Assembly: GCA_002102225.1 (NCBI GenBank)
Contig: LQPB01000076.1
Location: 62,001-126,000 of the forward strand
Length of the DNA stretch: 64,000 nucleotides
Source of the DNA: Mycobacterium interjectum
Lineage (GTDB): Bacteria > Actinomycetota > Actinomycetes > Mycobacteriales > Mycobacteriaceae
Reading direction: 5' to 3'
This document shows positions 47,190 through 55,607 of this stretch, in pieces; the first letter of the stretch is position 1; each line of letters opens with the position of its first letter. The position numbers and the translations under genes were made by a program. Under the pieces are notes generated by a model. That model ran no database searches and was not told the DNA's origin. It saw nothing but the letters and a program-made list of their open reading frames with translations.

Positions 47190-47846
47190 TTACTTTGCGG
47201 CCACGACGAAACCGTGAATGATCGCCTCGATGTCGGGCGCCTGCGCGGCCGCTTGGTCGGCCAGGCTGGTGATGGTCAACTGAACCAGGTACCGCTGGTT
47301 CGTGGGCGGCGACCCGGTGGGCAGCACGATCCGGTTCCAGCTGTGCAGCCGCGTGCCATCGAGGTCGTAGCTGCCCTGGATCATCGACGACGGAAAGCCG
47401 TTGTAATTCGCCGTCGAGGCGTCCAGCTGCTTGAAATCGGCGAACAGCTGGGCGTCGTCGTTGCCGTGCTTGATCACCTGGGCCGGGTCGAAATCCCCCA
47501 GCAACTTGAAGACCACCAGCCTGGCCGTCGGATACTTGCCGCCCCTGGAGAGGATCACCGTCTCCTTGGCGATGTTCGGACTGGTAAACGGCGACCAGCC
47601 CGGCGGTGTCGGTATCGACACCTTCAGATCCGGCAGCGAACCCGGCGCGACCTGTTGCCCGTTGACGCCGATGCTCTGCAGATACTGCGACAAGGGGACG
47701 GGCTTTTGCGTCGTGGTGGGGGCGGCGCCGGTCGTCGAGCTCCTCGTCAGGACCGACTGGTAGTCAGGGGCTTTCGGCTGGTCGCAGGCCACCATGGCCA
47801 TGCTCAGCGCGACCGCCGCGACGGCGGCGCCCCAGCGCAACCTCAC
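47190..47846 (-). CDS. lpqT: Lipoprotein LpqT (LpqN/LpqT family)
   Basis: Exported lipoprotein of 218 residues. Signal with lipobox AMVAC (Cys near 21), a Ser/Thr/Pro-rich linker, then a single LpqN-like domain (about 75-215: IPTPPGWSPF, SRGGKYPTARLVVFKLLGDF, RYLVQLTITSLADQAA). GTG 47846 overlaps the stop of the arsC-like gene (GTGA). Molecular role unknown in the family; its place next to prs is as in M. tuberculosis. Confidence 0.92.
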   Translation of the reverse strand: MRLRWGAAVAAVALSMAMVACDQPKAPDYQSVLTRSSTTGAAPTTTQKPVPLSQYLQSIGVNGQQVAPGSLPDLKVSIPTPPGWSPFTSPNIAKETVILSRGGKYPTARLVVFKLLGDFDPAQVIKHGNDDAQLFADFKQLDASTANYNGFPSSMIQGSYDLDGTRLHSWNRIVLPTGSPPTNQRYLVQLTITSLADQAAAQAPDIEAIIHGFVVAAK

Positions 47847-48187
47847 AGAATCTCGCGCACCGCGTCGATGGGCCGCGCCAGCCGGGTGCCCTTCGGTGTG
47901 ACGACGAACGGTCGTTCGATCAGAATGGGATGCTCGGCCATCGCGTCGAGCAATTGCTCATCGGTCGCATCGGCGAGATTCAATTCGGCGTAGAGCGGTT
48001 CGCGTTTGCGCACGGCCGAGCGCACGTCGATGTCCGCGTCGCGGATCATCCCGACCAGCTCGGCCCGCGATGGCGGGGTTTTCAGGTACTCGACGATGGT
48101 GGGCTCAAGGCCGTTGTCCCGCAACAAATCCAGTGTCTTGCGGGAGGTGCTGCATTTCGGGTTGTGGTAGATGACGGTATCGGCCAT
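47843..48187 (-). CDS. arsC: ArsC/YfgD family arsenate reductase-like protein
   Basis: Thioredoxin-fold protein of 114 residues. HNPKCSTSRKTL gives the reactive Cys 12, and LIERPFVVTPKGTRLARP keeps the Arg residues of the glutaredoxin-linked ArsC group. No arsenite pump or ArsR gene is nearby, so real arsenate resistance is not shown; YfgD-like housekeeping members look the same. Stop and start abut: the prs stop is immediately before ATG 48187. Confidence 0.88.
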   Translation of the reverse strand: MADTVIYHNPKCSTSRKTLDLLRDNGLEPTIVEYLKTPPSRAELVGMIRDADIDVRSAVRKREPLYAELNLADATDEQLLDAMAEHPILIERPFVVTPKGTRLARPIDAVREIL

Positions 48188-49168
48188 CTAGGCGTCCCCG
48201 TCGAAAAGTCCTGTCACGGAGCCGTTTTCGAAGACGGCGCGAATGGTGCTGGCCAGCAGCGGCGCGATGGACAAGACCGTGAGCTGCGGGAAGCGCTTCT
48301 GCTCATCGATGGGCAGCGTGTTCGTGACGATCACCTCGCGGGCGCCGCAGGAGGCCAGGCGCTCGGCGGCCGGGTCGGACAGCACCCCGTGGGTCGCGGC
48401 GATCACCACGTCGCTGGCGCCGTCGTCGCGCAACAGGTTTACCGCGCCGGCGATGGTGCCGCCGGTGTCGATCATGTCGTCGATCAGCACGCACGTCCGG
48501 CCTTCGACCTCGCCGACCACGCGGTTGGACACCACCTGGTTGGGCACCCGCGGATCGCGGGTCTTGTGAATGAAGGCCAGCGGCACGCCGCCCAACGCGT
48601 CGGCCCACTTCTCGGCGATGCGCACCCGGCCCGAGTCGGGGGAGACCACCACCATGTTGCCGTCGGGGTAGTTGTCCTTGATGTAGCCGGTCAGGAGGTT
48701 CTGGGCCCGCATGTGGTCGACGGGCCCGTCGAAGAAGCCCTGGATCTGGTCGGTGTGCAGGTCGACGGTCACGATCCGGTCGGCGCCCGCGGTCTTGAGC
48801 AGGTCGGCGACCAGCCGCGCCGAGATGGGCTCGCGCCCGCGGTGCTTCTTGTCCTGCCGCGCGTAGGGGTAGAACGGCATGACCGCGGTGATCCTCTTCG
48901 CGCTGCCGCGTTTGAGCGCGTCGATCATGATCAGCTGTTCCATCAGCCAGTTGTTCACCGGCGCCGGGTTCGATTGCAGGACGAACGCGTCGCAACCGCG
49001 CACCGACTCGTGGAAGCGAACGAAGATCTCCCCGTTGGCGAATTCCCGCGCCGTCTGCGCGGTGACGTGGACGTCGAGTTCCTTGGCGACCTGTTCGGCC
49101 AGCTCCGGGTGCGCGCGGCCCGAGAACAGCATCAGGTTTTTTCGGTTATCGGTCCAGTCGTGGCTCAA
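48188..49168 (-). CDS. prs: Ribose-phosphate pyrophosphokinase
   Basis: Makes PRPP from ribose-5-phosphate and ATP for nucleotide, His and Trp synthesis and, in mycobacteria, for decaprenyl-phosphoryl-arabinose. The 326 residues show FANGEIFVRFHESVRG, FYPYARQDKKHRGREP (ATP/flexible loop), VDLHTDQIQGFF, and the PRPP loop VLIDDMIDTGGTI. Length and motifs are complete. Downstream of glmU by 88 bp on the same strand. Confidence 0.97.
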   Translation of the reverse strand: MSHDWTDNRKNLMLFSGRAHPELAEQVAKELDVHVTAQTAREFANGEIFVRFHESVRGCDAFVLQSNPAPVNNWLMEQLIMIDALKRGSAKRITAVMPFYPYARQDKKHRGREPISARLVADLLKTAGADRIVTVDLHTDQIQGFFDGPVDHMRAQNLLTGYIKDNYPDGNMVVVSPDSGRVRIAEKWADALGGVPLAFIHKTRDPRVPNQVVSNRVVGEVEGRTCVLIDDMIDTGGTIAGAVNLLRDDGASDVVIAATHGVLSDPAAERLASCGAREVIVTNTLPIDEQKRFPQLTVLSIAPLLASTIRAVFENGSVTGLFDGDA

Positions 49169-49256
49169 CGCACTGCCCTCGTTTGGGATCGAAATGGAAG
49201 CCTCATCGTACGTAGCGAATCGTACGGAAATGCGGCCGGGTTACCAGGGACCAAAT

Positions 49257-50732
49257 TCACGGTGTTTGTTCGGGCTCCGGTTTGTCTTTGGTTTTTTCTA
49301 TGGCCTCGTCCGCCGCTTTCGCCGCCGCGCTGCCCGGCCGCTTGCGCTGCACCCAGCCCTCGATGTTGCGTTGCGGCCCCGCCGACACCGCCAGCGCGCC
49401 CGGCGGGACGTCTTCGCGCACCACCGTGCCGGCGCCCGTGTAGGCCCCGTCGCCGACGGAGACGGGCGCGACGAACATGGTGTCCGAGCCGGTGCGGACG
49501 TGCGAGCCGACCGTGGTGCGCCGCTTGGATTCGCCGTCGTAGTTGACGAACACGCTGGACGCCCCGATGTTGCTGTGCTCGCCGATGTCGGCGTCGCCGA
49601 CGTACGTCAGGTGCGGGACCTTGGTGCCGGTCCCGATGTTGGAGTTCTTGGTCTCGACGAACGCGCCGAGCTTGCCGTCGGATCCCAGCGCGGTTCCCGG
49701 CCGCAGATACGTGTACGGGCCGACCGTGGCACCGTCCCCGATCGACGAGGACGCGCCGTGGGTGCGGACCACCGAGGCGCCGTCACCGACGACGACGTCA
49801 GTCAGGGTGGTGTCGGGCCCGACGACGCAGCGGCCCCCGACCCGGGTGCGCCCGTGCAGCTGAGTGCCGGGGTGAATCACGGTGTCGCGGCCGATCGTCA
49901 CGTCGACATCGATCCAGGTGCTGGCCGGATCGATGATCGTCACGCCCGACATCTGGTGGGCGGCGACGATCCGACGGTTGAGTTCGGCACCCAGTTCGGC
50001 CAGCTGGACGCGGTTGTTGACGCCGGCCACCAGCGCGCTGTCGGCGACGTGCTGGGCGTGCACGGTCCGGCCGTCACCGCGCAGGATGGCGATGGCGTCG
50101 GTCAGGTAGAGCTCCTGCTGGGCGTTGTTGGCGCTCAGCCGGCTCAGCGCCGACCGCAACGCCGCGATGTCGAAGGCGTAGACACCGGCGTTGACCTCGC
50201 GAATCTCGCGCTGCGAGGGCGTCGCGTCGGTGTGCTCGACGATGCCCATCACCTCGTTGTCCTGGGTGCGCAGGATGCGGCCGTAGCCGACCGGATCGCT
50301 CAGCGTCGTGGTGAGCACCGTGACCGCGGCCGCCTGGGCGCTGTGGGTGGCGACCAGGCCGGCCAGGGTGTCGGAGTCCAGCAGCGGCGTGTCGCCCGAG
50401 GTGACGACGACGATGCCGGCGTAGTCGTCGGGCAGGGCCGACAGGCCGCACAGGACCGCGTGGCCGGTGCCCAGCGCCTGGTCCTGCAGCGCCACGTCGA
50501 TCGTGCGGCCGAGGTCCTCGCCCAGCTCGGCGACCAGCGGCTCGACGCGTTCGTGATCGTGGCCGAGGACCACCACCAGATGCTGGGGCGCCACCTTGGC
50601 GACGGCGTGCAGGGAATGCGCCAGCATGCTGCGGCCGGCGATCGTATGCAGCACCTTCGGGGTGTCGGAGCGCATCCGGGTGCCGGGTCCGGCCGCGAGA
50701 ACCAGGACCGCGGTGTCACCACGAAACGACAC
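49257..50732 (-). CDS. glmU: Bifunctional GlmU (GlcN-1-P acetyltransferase / GlcNAc-1-P uridyltransferase)
   Basis: Makes UDP-GlcNAc for peptidoglycan. The 491 residues have an N-terminal pyrophosphorylase domain ([47 protein letters not shown]) and a C-terminal left-handed beta-helix with hexapeptide repeats (about 265-450: [27 protein letters not shown]). The tail is charged, as in M. tuberculosis. GTG 50732 ([10 protein letters not shown]) was chosen because upstream residues belong to the palindromic element and tRNA region. Confidence 0.97.
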   Translation of the reverse strand: MSFRGDTAVLVLAAGPGTRMRSDTPKVLHTIAGRSMLAHSLHAVAKVAPQHLVVVLGHDHERVEPLVAELGEDLGRTIDVALQDQALGTGHAVLCGLSALPDDYAGIVVVTSGDTPLLDSDTLAGLVATHSAQAAAVTVLTTTLSDPVGYGRILRTQDNEVMGIVEHTDATPSQREIREVNAGVYAFDIAALRSALSRLSANNAQQELYLTDAIAILRGDGRTVHAQHVADSALVAGVNNRVQLAELGAELNRRIVAAHQMSGVTIIDPASTWIDVDVTIGRDTVIHPGTQLHGRTRVGGRCVVGPDTTLTDVVVGDGASVVRTHGASSSIGDGATVGPYTYLRPGTALGSDGKLGAFVETKNSNIGTGTKVPHLTYVGDADIGEHSNIGASSVFVNYDGESKRRTTVGSHVRTGSDTMFVAPVSVGDGAYTGAGTVVREDVPPGALAVSAGPQRNIEGWVQRKRPGSAAAKAADEAIEKTKDKPEPEQTP

Positions 50733-50746
50733 GGATCTCCCTTCTT

Positions 50747-50813
50747 CGCCGCGAGCGTGCGTGTTGGTACGCCGACACGCCGTCAAGCGTGTCATTTCAT
50801 CCACGCTCGCCGC
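50747..50813. repeat. Palindromic intergenic element, copy C
   Basis: About 67 bp between glmU and tRNA-Gln: CGCCGCGAGCGTGC, inner GCGTGTTGGTACGCCGACACGC, a second CGTGTC word, then CCACGCTCGCCGC. Left and right ends pair (GCGAGCGTG / CACGCTCGC). Its inner part matches the reverse complement of copy A at 33457-33523. It sits between the glmU start and the tRNA, so it may be transcribed with glmU. Confidence 0.7.
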
Positions 50814-50828
50814 AAAGAGCCACGCTAG

Positions 50829-50900
50829 CTCCGTCGCCAGGACTCGAACCTGAACTCTCAGAACCAAAATCTGATGTGCTGCCGATTACACCACGACGGA
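50829..50900 (-). tRNA. tRNA-Gln (anticodon TTG)
   Basis: 72-nt cloverleaf on the minus strand. Acceptor arm TCCGTCG/CGACGGA pairs 7 of 7, with discriminator G; anticodon stem TCAGA/TCTGA around loop TTTTGGT (anticodon at 50865-50867); T arm CAGG-TTCGAGT-CCTG. CCA is not encoded. Same place beside glmU as in M. tuberculosis. Confidence 0.96.
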
Positions 50901-50977
50901 CTGCAGGCCCATAGCCCCGCGCCACCAAGACTCTAGACGGGACTGCTGCGCCGCGCCGAACCGATACGCTGATTGAC

Positions 50978-51637
50978 GTGGCCGTTCTGGACCCCGAAAC
51001 GCAGAAGGAGCCGGACAAGGAAGCGCGGGCGCCACGCGCCCGCATGACCGGTAGCGAGCGCCGCCAGCAGCTCATCGGCATCGCGCGCTCGCTGTTCGCC
51101 GAACGCGGTTACGAGGGCACCTCGATCGAGGAGATCGCGCTGCGGGCCAACGTCTCCAAGCCCGTCGTCTACGAACATTTCGGCGGCAAGGAGGGCTTGT
51201 ACGCCGTCGTTGTCGACCGCGAGATGTCGGCGCTGCTGGACATGATCACGTCGTCGCTGACCAACAACCGGTCCCGGGTGCGGGTCGAGCGCGTCGCGCT
51301 GGCGCTGCTCACCTACGTCGAAGAACGCACCGACGGTTTCCGGATCATGATCCGCGACTCGCCGGCCGCGATCAGCTCGGGCACCTACTCCAGCCTGCTC
51401 AACGACGCCGTCAGCCAGGTCAGCTCCATCCTGGCCGGCGACTTCGCCCGTCGGGGCCTGGATCCGGACCTGGCCCCCCTCTACGCGCAGGCGCTGGTGG
51501 GCTCGGTGTCGATGACGGCGCAATGGTGGCTCGACACCCGCGAGCCGAAAAAGGAAGTGGTCGCCGCCCACCTGGTCAACCTGATGTGGAACGGCCTGAC
51601 CCACCTCGAGGCCGATCCCCGGCTGCAGGACGAGTAG
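50978..51637 (+). CDS. TetR regulator (Rv1019 type)
   Basis: DNA-binding protein of 219 residues: HTH region RRQQLIGIARSLFAERGYEG...NVSKPVVYEHFGGKEGLYAV (about 27-78), then a ligand-binding helical domain. The N-terminus has a charged extension of about 22 residues. The start is GTG 50978. It is read away from tRNA-Gln and meets the next SDR gene tail to tail with a 4-bp gap. In M. tuberculosis the same regulator precedes mfd; here an accessory block separates them. Confidence 0.92.
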   Translation: MAVLDPETQKEPDKEARAPRARMTGSERRQQLIGIARSLFAERGYEGTSIEEIALRANVSKPVVYEHFGGKEGLYAVVVDREMSALLDMITSSLTNNRSRVRVERVALALLTYVEERTDGFRIMIRDSPAAISSGTYSSLLNDAVSQVSSILAGDFARRGLDPDLAPLYAQALVGSVSMTAQWWLDTREPKKEVVAAHLVNLMWNGLTHLEADPRLQDE

Positions 51638-51641
51638 GACG

Positions 51642-52535
51642 CTACGGCCGCACCCCGCCGAGGAAGTTGTTCAGGGCGTGCTTGCCGATTTCCCGTATGC
51701 CCAGGGGTCGCGGAAGCAGGCGGGTGACGACGAACATCATGCGCCGGTTCGGCGCCCCCACTTGCATGCTGGGCCGTTTGCCGAGATACAAGACCGCCTC
51801 CTCGACGTTCTCTTCGGGCGTATTGATGAGGCTGCCCCTGGCCCGCGCGACCTCGAGCGCATCGGCGGCGCCCGGCGAACTCGTCAGTCCGGCCATGCAC
51901 GCCAACACGTGCACGTTGTCGGGTTTCAGTTCGTACCAGAGCCCTTCGGCGAGAATGATGTTGTATGCCCTCGTCGCGCCGTAGTGCGTGTAGTAAGGGC
52001 TGCCGATCAGCCCCGTGCCGCTACTCATCAGCACGATGCCGCCACGACGGCGCGCCTTCATCAGCGCCCCGTAGTGGTAGGTCAGCCCAAACGGACTACA
52101 GCAGTTGATGTTTATCCGCTGCCGCTCGAACTCGAGGTTGTCGGCCCAGAATCCGCCGACCGTGGCCAGCGCGGCGTTGGACACCAGCAGTCCGATTTCG
52201 CGGTCGCCGACGGCCGCGACGATGTTTTCCACGGCGTCCGTCGCCCCCAGTTCCTGGGAGATGGCGAGCACCTCCACGCCGAACCTGGACACCAGCTCTT
52301 GGCGTTTCTTCTCCAGCTTTTCGGGGTTGCGCGCGACGATCGCGACCGACAAGCCTTGGGAGGCAGCATAATCGGCCCAGGCACCGCCGATGCCCTCGCT
52401 CGCGCCGGCCACGAGTGCCCAGGGTCCGTACTGCGCGGCGAAGTTTTTCGGGGGGCGCCGGACCAGCGGGCTGTGCGCGTGCCACTGCTTAGCGACAATT
52501 GACTTCAACGCCAGAGCCGATTGGGCTGCATTCAT
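51642..52535 (-). CDS. Short-chain dehydrogenase, accessory block
   Basis: SDR of 297 residues. Cofactor site VAGASEGIGGAWADYAASQG (about 41-60), SNAALATVGG in place of NNAG, Ser in IVLMSSGTGLIG and Tyr-xxx-Lys replaced by HYGATRAYN, in which Arg stands where Lys is usual. This may affect activity or the real Lys lies elsewhere. The C-terminus resembles steroid/ketoacyl reductase-like SDRs. It lies 17 bp downstream of the LLM oxidoreductase, probably in one operon with it and the TetR gene. Confidence 0.85.
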   Translation of the reverse strand: MNAAQSALALKSIVAKQWHAHSPLVRRPPKNFAAQYGPWALVAGASEGIGGAWADYAASQGLSVAIVARNPEKLEKKRQELVSRFGVEVLAISQELGATDAVENIVAAVGDREIGLLVSNAALATVGGFWADNLEFERQRININCCSPFGLTYHYGALMKARRRGGIVLMSSGTGLIGSPYYTHYGATRAYNIILAEGLWYELKPDNVHVLACMAGLTSSPGAADALEVARARGSLINTPEENVEEAVLYLGKRPSMQVGAPNRRMMFVVTRLLPRPLGIREIGKHALNNFLGGVRP

Positions 52536-52552
52536 GGCTACCTTCCTGGTGT

Positions 52553-53608
52553 TTATTCCCTCAGCGTGGGAATGGCCTTGAGGCGGTCGATGAGCATGGC
52601 CAGCACGTCGTCCGGCACGTCGGTGACCGGCAGGCTCAGGCCGGTGCACACGCCGGAGTACCAACGCGCGAGCACCGCGGGAATTTCGTCGTAGATGCCT
52701 TGCGGCACAACCCGGTCCATCACCTCGTCGGTCAGATGCGCGGACAGGTCGGACCATTCGTTGCGGCGCGCCATGCCGCTGAGCGCCTCGCCGACGTCTT
52801 CGAACCCGAAGAATTCCAGTTGCCGGCGGTAGGCGGGGGTGCTGTAGAGGAAGGCAAGTTCCGAGCGCCGGTGTTCCCGCAACCGCGCCAGCTCGTCGTC
52901 GGTGGCGGCCATCAACGGTTGCGGGTTGGCCACCACGGCGACCGGAATCCCGGCGCGCCGACCGTTTTTGGCGCCCTCGGCCAGGGCCGGCAGCGTCTGT
53001 GCCTTGAGGATCGACGGGTGCGAATTGGTCGGATGGCAGACGAAGCCGTCGGCGATTTCCCCGGCCAGGGCGCACATCTTCCTGTTCACCCCGCCGGTCC
53101 AGATCTGCGGGGGCGGACACGCGATCGGGCCGGGGTTGAAATACGGCTGGAGGCGGTCGAATCGGTAGAACGGCCCGGTGTAGTCGAGCGGCTCGCCGGT
53201 CTGAAAGGAGCGGAAGATGGCGAGCAGCGCTTCGATGTAATCCCGCATGCGCAGCGTCGGCTGCGACCACGGCACCGAGAATCGTCCGACGATGTTCCCG
53301 CGCACCTGGGTGGCCAGGCCGAGCTGGAAGCGCCCGTCGGAGTACCTGGCGAGGTCCCAGGCCGCGTACGCGGTGATCATCGGACTGCGCGGAAACGCCA
53401 GGGCCATGCTGGTCCGCACGGTGAGCCGCGTCGTGTGGGTCAGCGCCAGCGCCGCGACCGTGAACGCGTCGTGGATGGTCTCCGGAACGTGGATGACCTC
53501 GAAGCCGATGCGCTCCATGCGCGCCGCCCACGGACCGATCTCGGCCAAGCCGAGCTGGGCGGGCGCGGATGCGACGACCTGCATAGGCGCTGCCCCGCCG
53601 GCGGTCAT
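52553..53608 (-). CDS. LLM class, probably F420-dependent oxidoreductase
   Basis: Luciferase-like TIM-barrel protein of 351 residues. Typical segments: GLAEIGPWAARMERIGFEVI, VPETIHDAFTVAALALTHT, TRLTVRTSMALAFPRSP, DGRFQLGLATQVRGNIVGRF (cofactor side) and PPQIWTGGVNRKMCALAGEI. This is the TIGR03617-like group common in mycobacteria. ATG 53608 overlaps the TetR stop (ATGA). Substrate unknown. Confidence 0.9.
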   Translation of the reverse strand: MTAGGAAPMQVVASAPAQLGLAEIGPWAARMERIGFEVIHVPETIHDAFTVAALALTHTTRLTVRTSMALAFPRSPMITAYAAWDLARYSDGRFQLGLATQVRGNIVGRFSVPWSQPTLRMRDYIEALLAIFRSFQTGEPLDYTGPFYRFDRLQPYFNPGPIACPPPQIWTGGVNRKMCALAGEIADGFVCHPTNSHPSILKAQTLPALAEGAKNGRRAGIPVAVVANPQPLMAATDDELARLREHRRSELAFLYSTPAYRRQLEFFGFEDVGEALSGMARRNEWSDLSAHLTDEVMDRVVPQGIYDEIPAVLARWYSGVCTGLSLPVTDVPDDVLAMLIDRLKAIPTLRE

Positions 53609-54210
53609 CGGCTGAGTCCCCGGACGATCAGCGTGGTGTTGTGCTCGAGCCAGGCGTCGTCGAGGGTGCGCTCGGTGGCCATCGACATCATGACGGTGCC
53701 GCCGATCATGTCCATCAGCAGCCGCGCGTCGATGCCGTCGGTCGCCGACCCGTTCGCGGCGGCGTCGTCGAGGTAGCGCTGCAGGCGCTGGTAGGTGCCG
53801 CCCTGCAGCCGATCCAGCAGCCGCGCCGACAGCCCGGGCTCCGACGGCAGTTCGGCCGTCAGGCCCGACACCGCGCTGTGCACCGCCGGGCGGCTGAACA
53901 GCTGGATCGATCCCTCGAGCAGGCTGCGCACGACCGTCCGCAGGTCACCGGTCAGCGGCAGCTCCTCTTGTGGCGTCGGGGGAAACACCGCCGCGAAGAC
54001 GAGTTCGATCTTGGTGGGGAAGCGCCGGTACACCGCTGGCGGCGTGGCGCCGGCCCGGGCCGCCACCAACGGAATGCTCAACCGCGCGTAGCCGATCTCT
54101 TCGAGCAGCTCGTTGGTGGCCTGCAGTACCGCGTCATCGATGCGCGCATCGCGGGGCCGCCCCTGCGACTTGGTTTCGCGATGCCGGCGTTCGACGGGTG
54201 TTGATTTCAT
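53605..54210 (-). CDS. TetR regulator of the LLM/SDR operon
   Basis: Protein of 201 residues, HTH region DDAVLQATNELLEEIGYARL...GATPPAVYRRFPTKIELV (about 21-64) and helical effector domain. ATG 54210 (MKSTPVERR) fits better than a farther upstream start because a perfect inverted repeat at 54208-54228 overlaps it. Divergent from the sulfotransferase gene, so it may control both sides. Confidence 0.88.
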   Translation of the reverse strand: MKSTPVERRHRETKSQGRPRDARIDDAVLQATNELLEEIGYARLSIPLVAARAGATPPAVYRRFPTKIELVFAAVFPPTPQEELPLTGDLRTVVRSLLEGSIQLFSRPAVHSAVSGLTAELPSEPGLSARLLDRLQGGTYQRLQRYLDDAAANGSATDGIDARLLMDMIGGTVMMSMATERTLDDAWLEHNTTLIVRGLSR

Positions 54211-54228
54211 TACGTTCAGATCGTAATG
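54208..54228. promoter_or_regulatory. TetR-type operator over the regulator's start codon
   Basis: Exact inverted repeat CATTACG-N7-CGTAATG (21 bp). Size, symmetry and position (first three bases are the start codon complement of the TetR gene) suggest an autoregulatory site, shared with the divergent sulfotransferase promoter 126 bp away. Confidence 0.75.
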
Positions 54229-54353
54229 TTTTGTGGGACCGAGCACAACGGTTCACCCGAACATCGGGAGGCATCGAGCAATCGGCGCAGTCCGCGTAAT
54301 TCCCCTGCGCGTCAATAGGTTTCGTATCCACTCAACGATGAGGGGCGCCCGTC

Positions 54354-55607
54354 ATGGCCATCGACACCCCACCCAGACCGCTACCGTTTCGGATCCTCAA
54401 CGGCGGCTACCGCGCCGCACGGATGCTGGGCGCTCATCCGCTGCCGCTGCGCAAGTACGCGCTCATGGACCGGGCCAGCCGGCGCGCCGGCGGGCTGACC
54501 GACTTCGGTGATGCCCGCTTCGAAGCGGGTCTGGACCGGCTCATCGAGTCCATCAACTCCGATGACAAGCTCAACGGCTTCGGCCGGATCCTGGCCACGA
54601 CGCACCTCACCAACCTGCTCCGCCAGCGGTTGCTGGTGATGGACCACGTCCGCCGGAACCCCTCGATCCGCGACGAGGTCATCGCCAAACCGGTCTTCCT
54701 GGTCGGCGCGCCCCGCACCGGCACCACGATCACCCATCACCTGCTGAGCCAGGACGATCGGTTTCGCTTCCCCCTCACCTGGGAGTGCGACGAGCTGCAC
54801 CCGCCGCTGGATCCGGCCACGATGCGCACCGACCCGCGCATCGTCCGCAGTGAAAAGCAAATCCGGCGCACCCTGGCCCTGGCCCCCGATCTGGACGCGG
54901 CCCACCCGCTCGGCGCGTGGGAGGCTCAAGAGTGTGCGCTGTTGCACGCCTACGCCTTTCACAGCGAGACGTTTCTCGTCATGTTCAACTGCCAGGGCTA
55001 CGACCGGTGGTTGGCCGACCAAGACCGCACCTGGGTCTACCAGGAACAGAAGCTGCTCCTGCAGTACATGCAGAGCGGGGGGCAGCGTCCCCGGGAGAGC
55101 TGGCTGCTCAAGACGCCGCCGCACATGGCCAACATCGACAAGATCCTCGACGTCTTCCCCGACGCCCGCTTTGTCACCACCTACCGAGAACCCACCGAAG
55201 TCATCGCCTCCAGCTGCAAGCTGTCCGGCACCGTCTTCGCGATGGTGACCGACGACGTCGACTGGCATGACCACGGCCGGTACATGAGCTGGCGCACCGG
55301 GGGTATGCTCGCACGCAACGTCGAACTGCGGCGCCAATTCGCCGACCGCGCAGCGCAATTCATCGATTTTCCGATGGATCGGATGGTTCGCGACCCGATG
55401 GCGTGCGTCAAAGAGATCTATGACCACTTCGGCATGGAGCTCACCGTCGAGGTGCACCGGAAGATGAGCAGGTTCATGGCCGAGCGTGGCATGGGCACCC
55501 GCAAGCCCAACATCTACCGTGCCGAGGATTACGGACTCGACATCGCCACGATGTGGCCCGAACTCCAGTACTACCGCGACTTTTACGGAATCGAGGACAA
55601 GCGATGA
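54354..55607 (+). CDS. Sulfotransferase family protein (Stf-like)
   Basis: PAPS-dependent sulfotransferase-like enzyme of 417 residues. The 5'-phosphosulfate loop is VFLVGAPRTGTTITHHLLSQ (about 118-137); a 3'-phosphate region follows in SWLLKTPPHMANIDKILDVF and FVTTYREPTEVIASSC. Large mycobacterial families of this type sulfate or otherwise modify lipids and glycolipids, but many are unassigned. Its stop overlaps the start of the DUF1214 gene (ATGA). Confidence 0.9.
   Translation: MAIDTPPRPLPFRILNGGYRAARMLGAHPLPLRKYALMDRASRRAGGLTDFGDARFEAGLDRLIESINSDDKLNGFGRILATTHLTNLLRQRLLVMDHVRRNPSIRDEVIAKPVFLVGAPRTGTTITHHLLSQDDRFRFPLTWECDELHPPLDPATMRTDPRIVRSEKQIRRTLALAPDLDAAHPLGAWEAQECALLHAYAFHSETFLVMFNCQGYDRWLADQDRTWVYQEQKLLLQYMQSGGQRPRESWLLKTPPHMANIDKILDVFPDARFVTTYREPTEVIASSCKLSGTVFAMVTDDVDWHDHGRYMSWRTGGMLARNVELRRQFADRAAQFIDFPMDRMVRDPMACVKEIYDHFGMELTVEVHRKMSRFMAERGMGTRKPNIYRAEDYGLDIATMWPELQYYRDFYGIEDKR

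Noticed and set aside
47843-48187. An arsenic resistance operon
   Set aside because: Only an ArsC-like gene is present, with no arsB/acr3 or arsR, so a resistance role is not supported.
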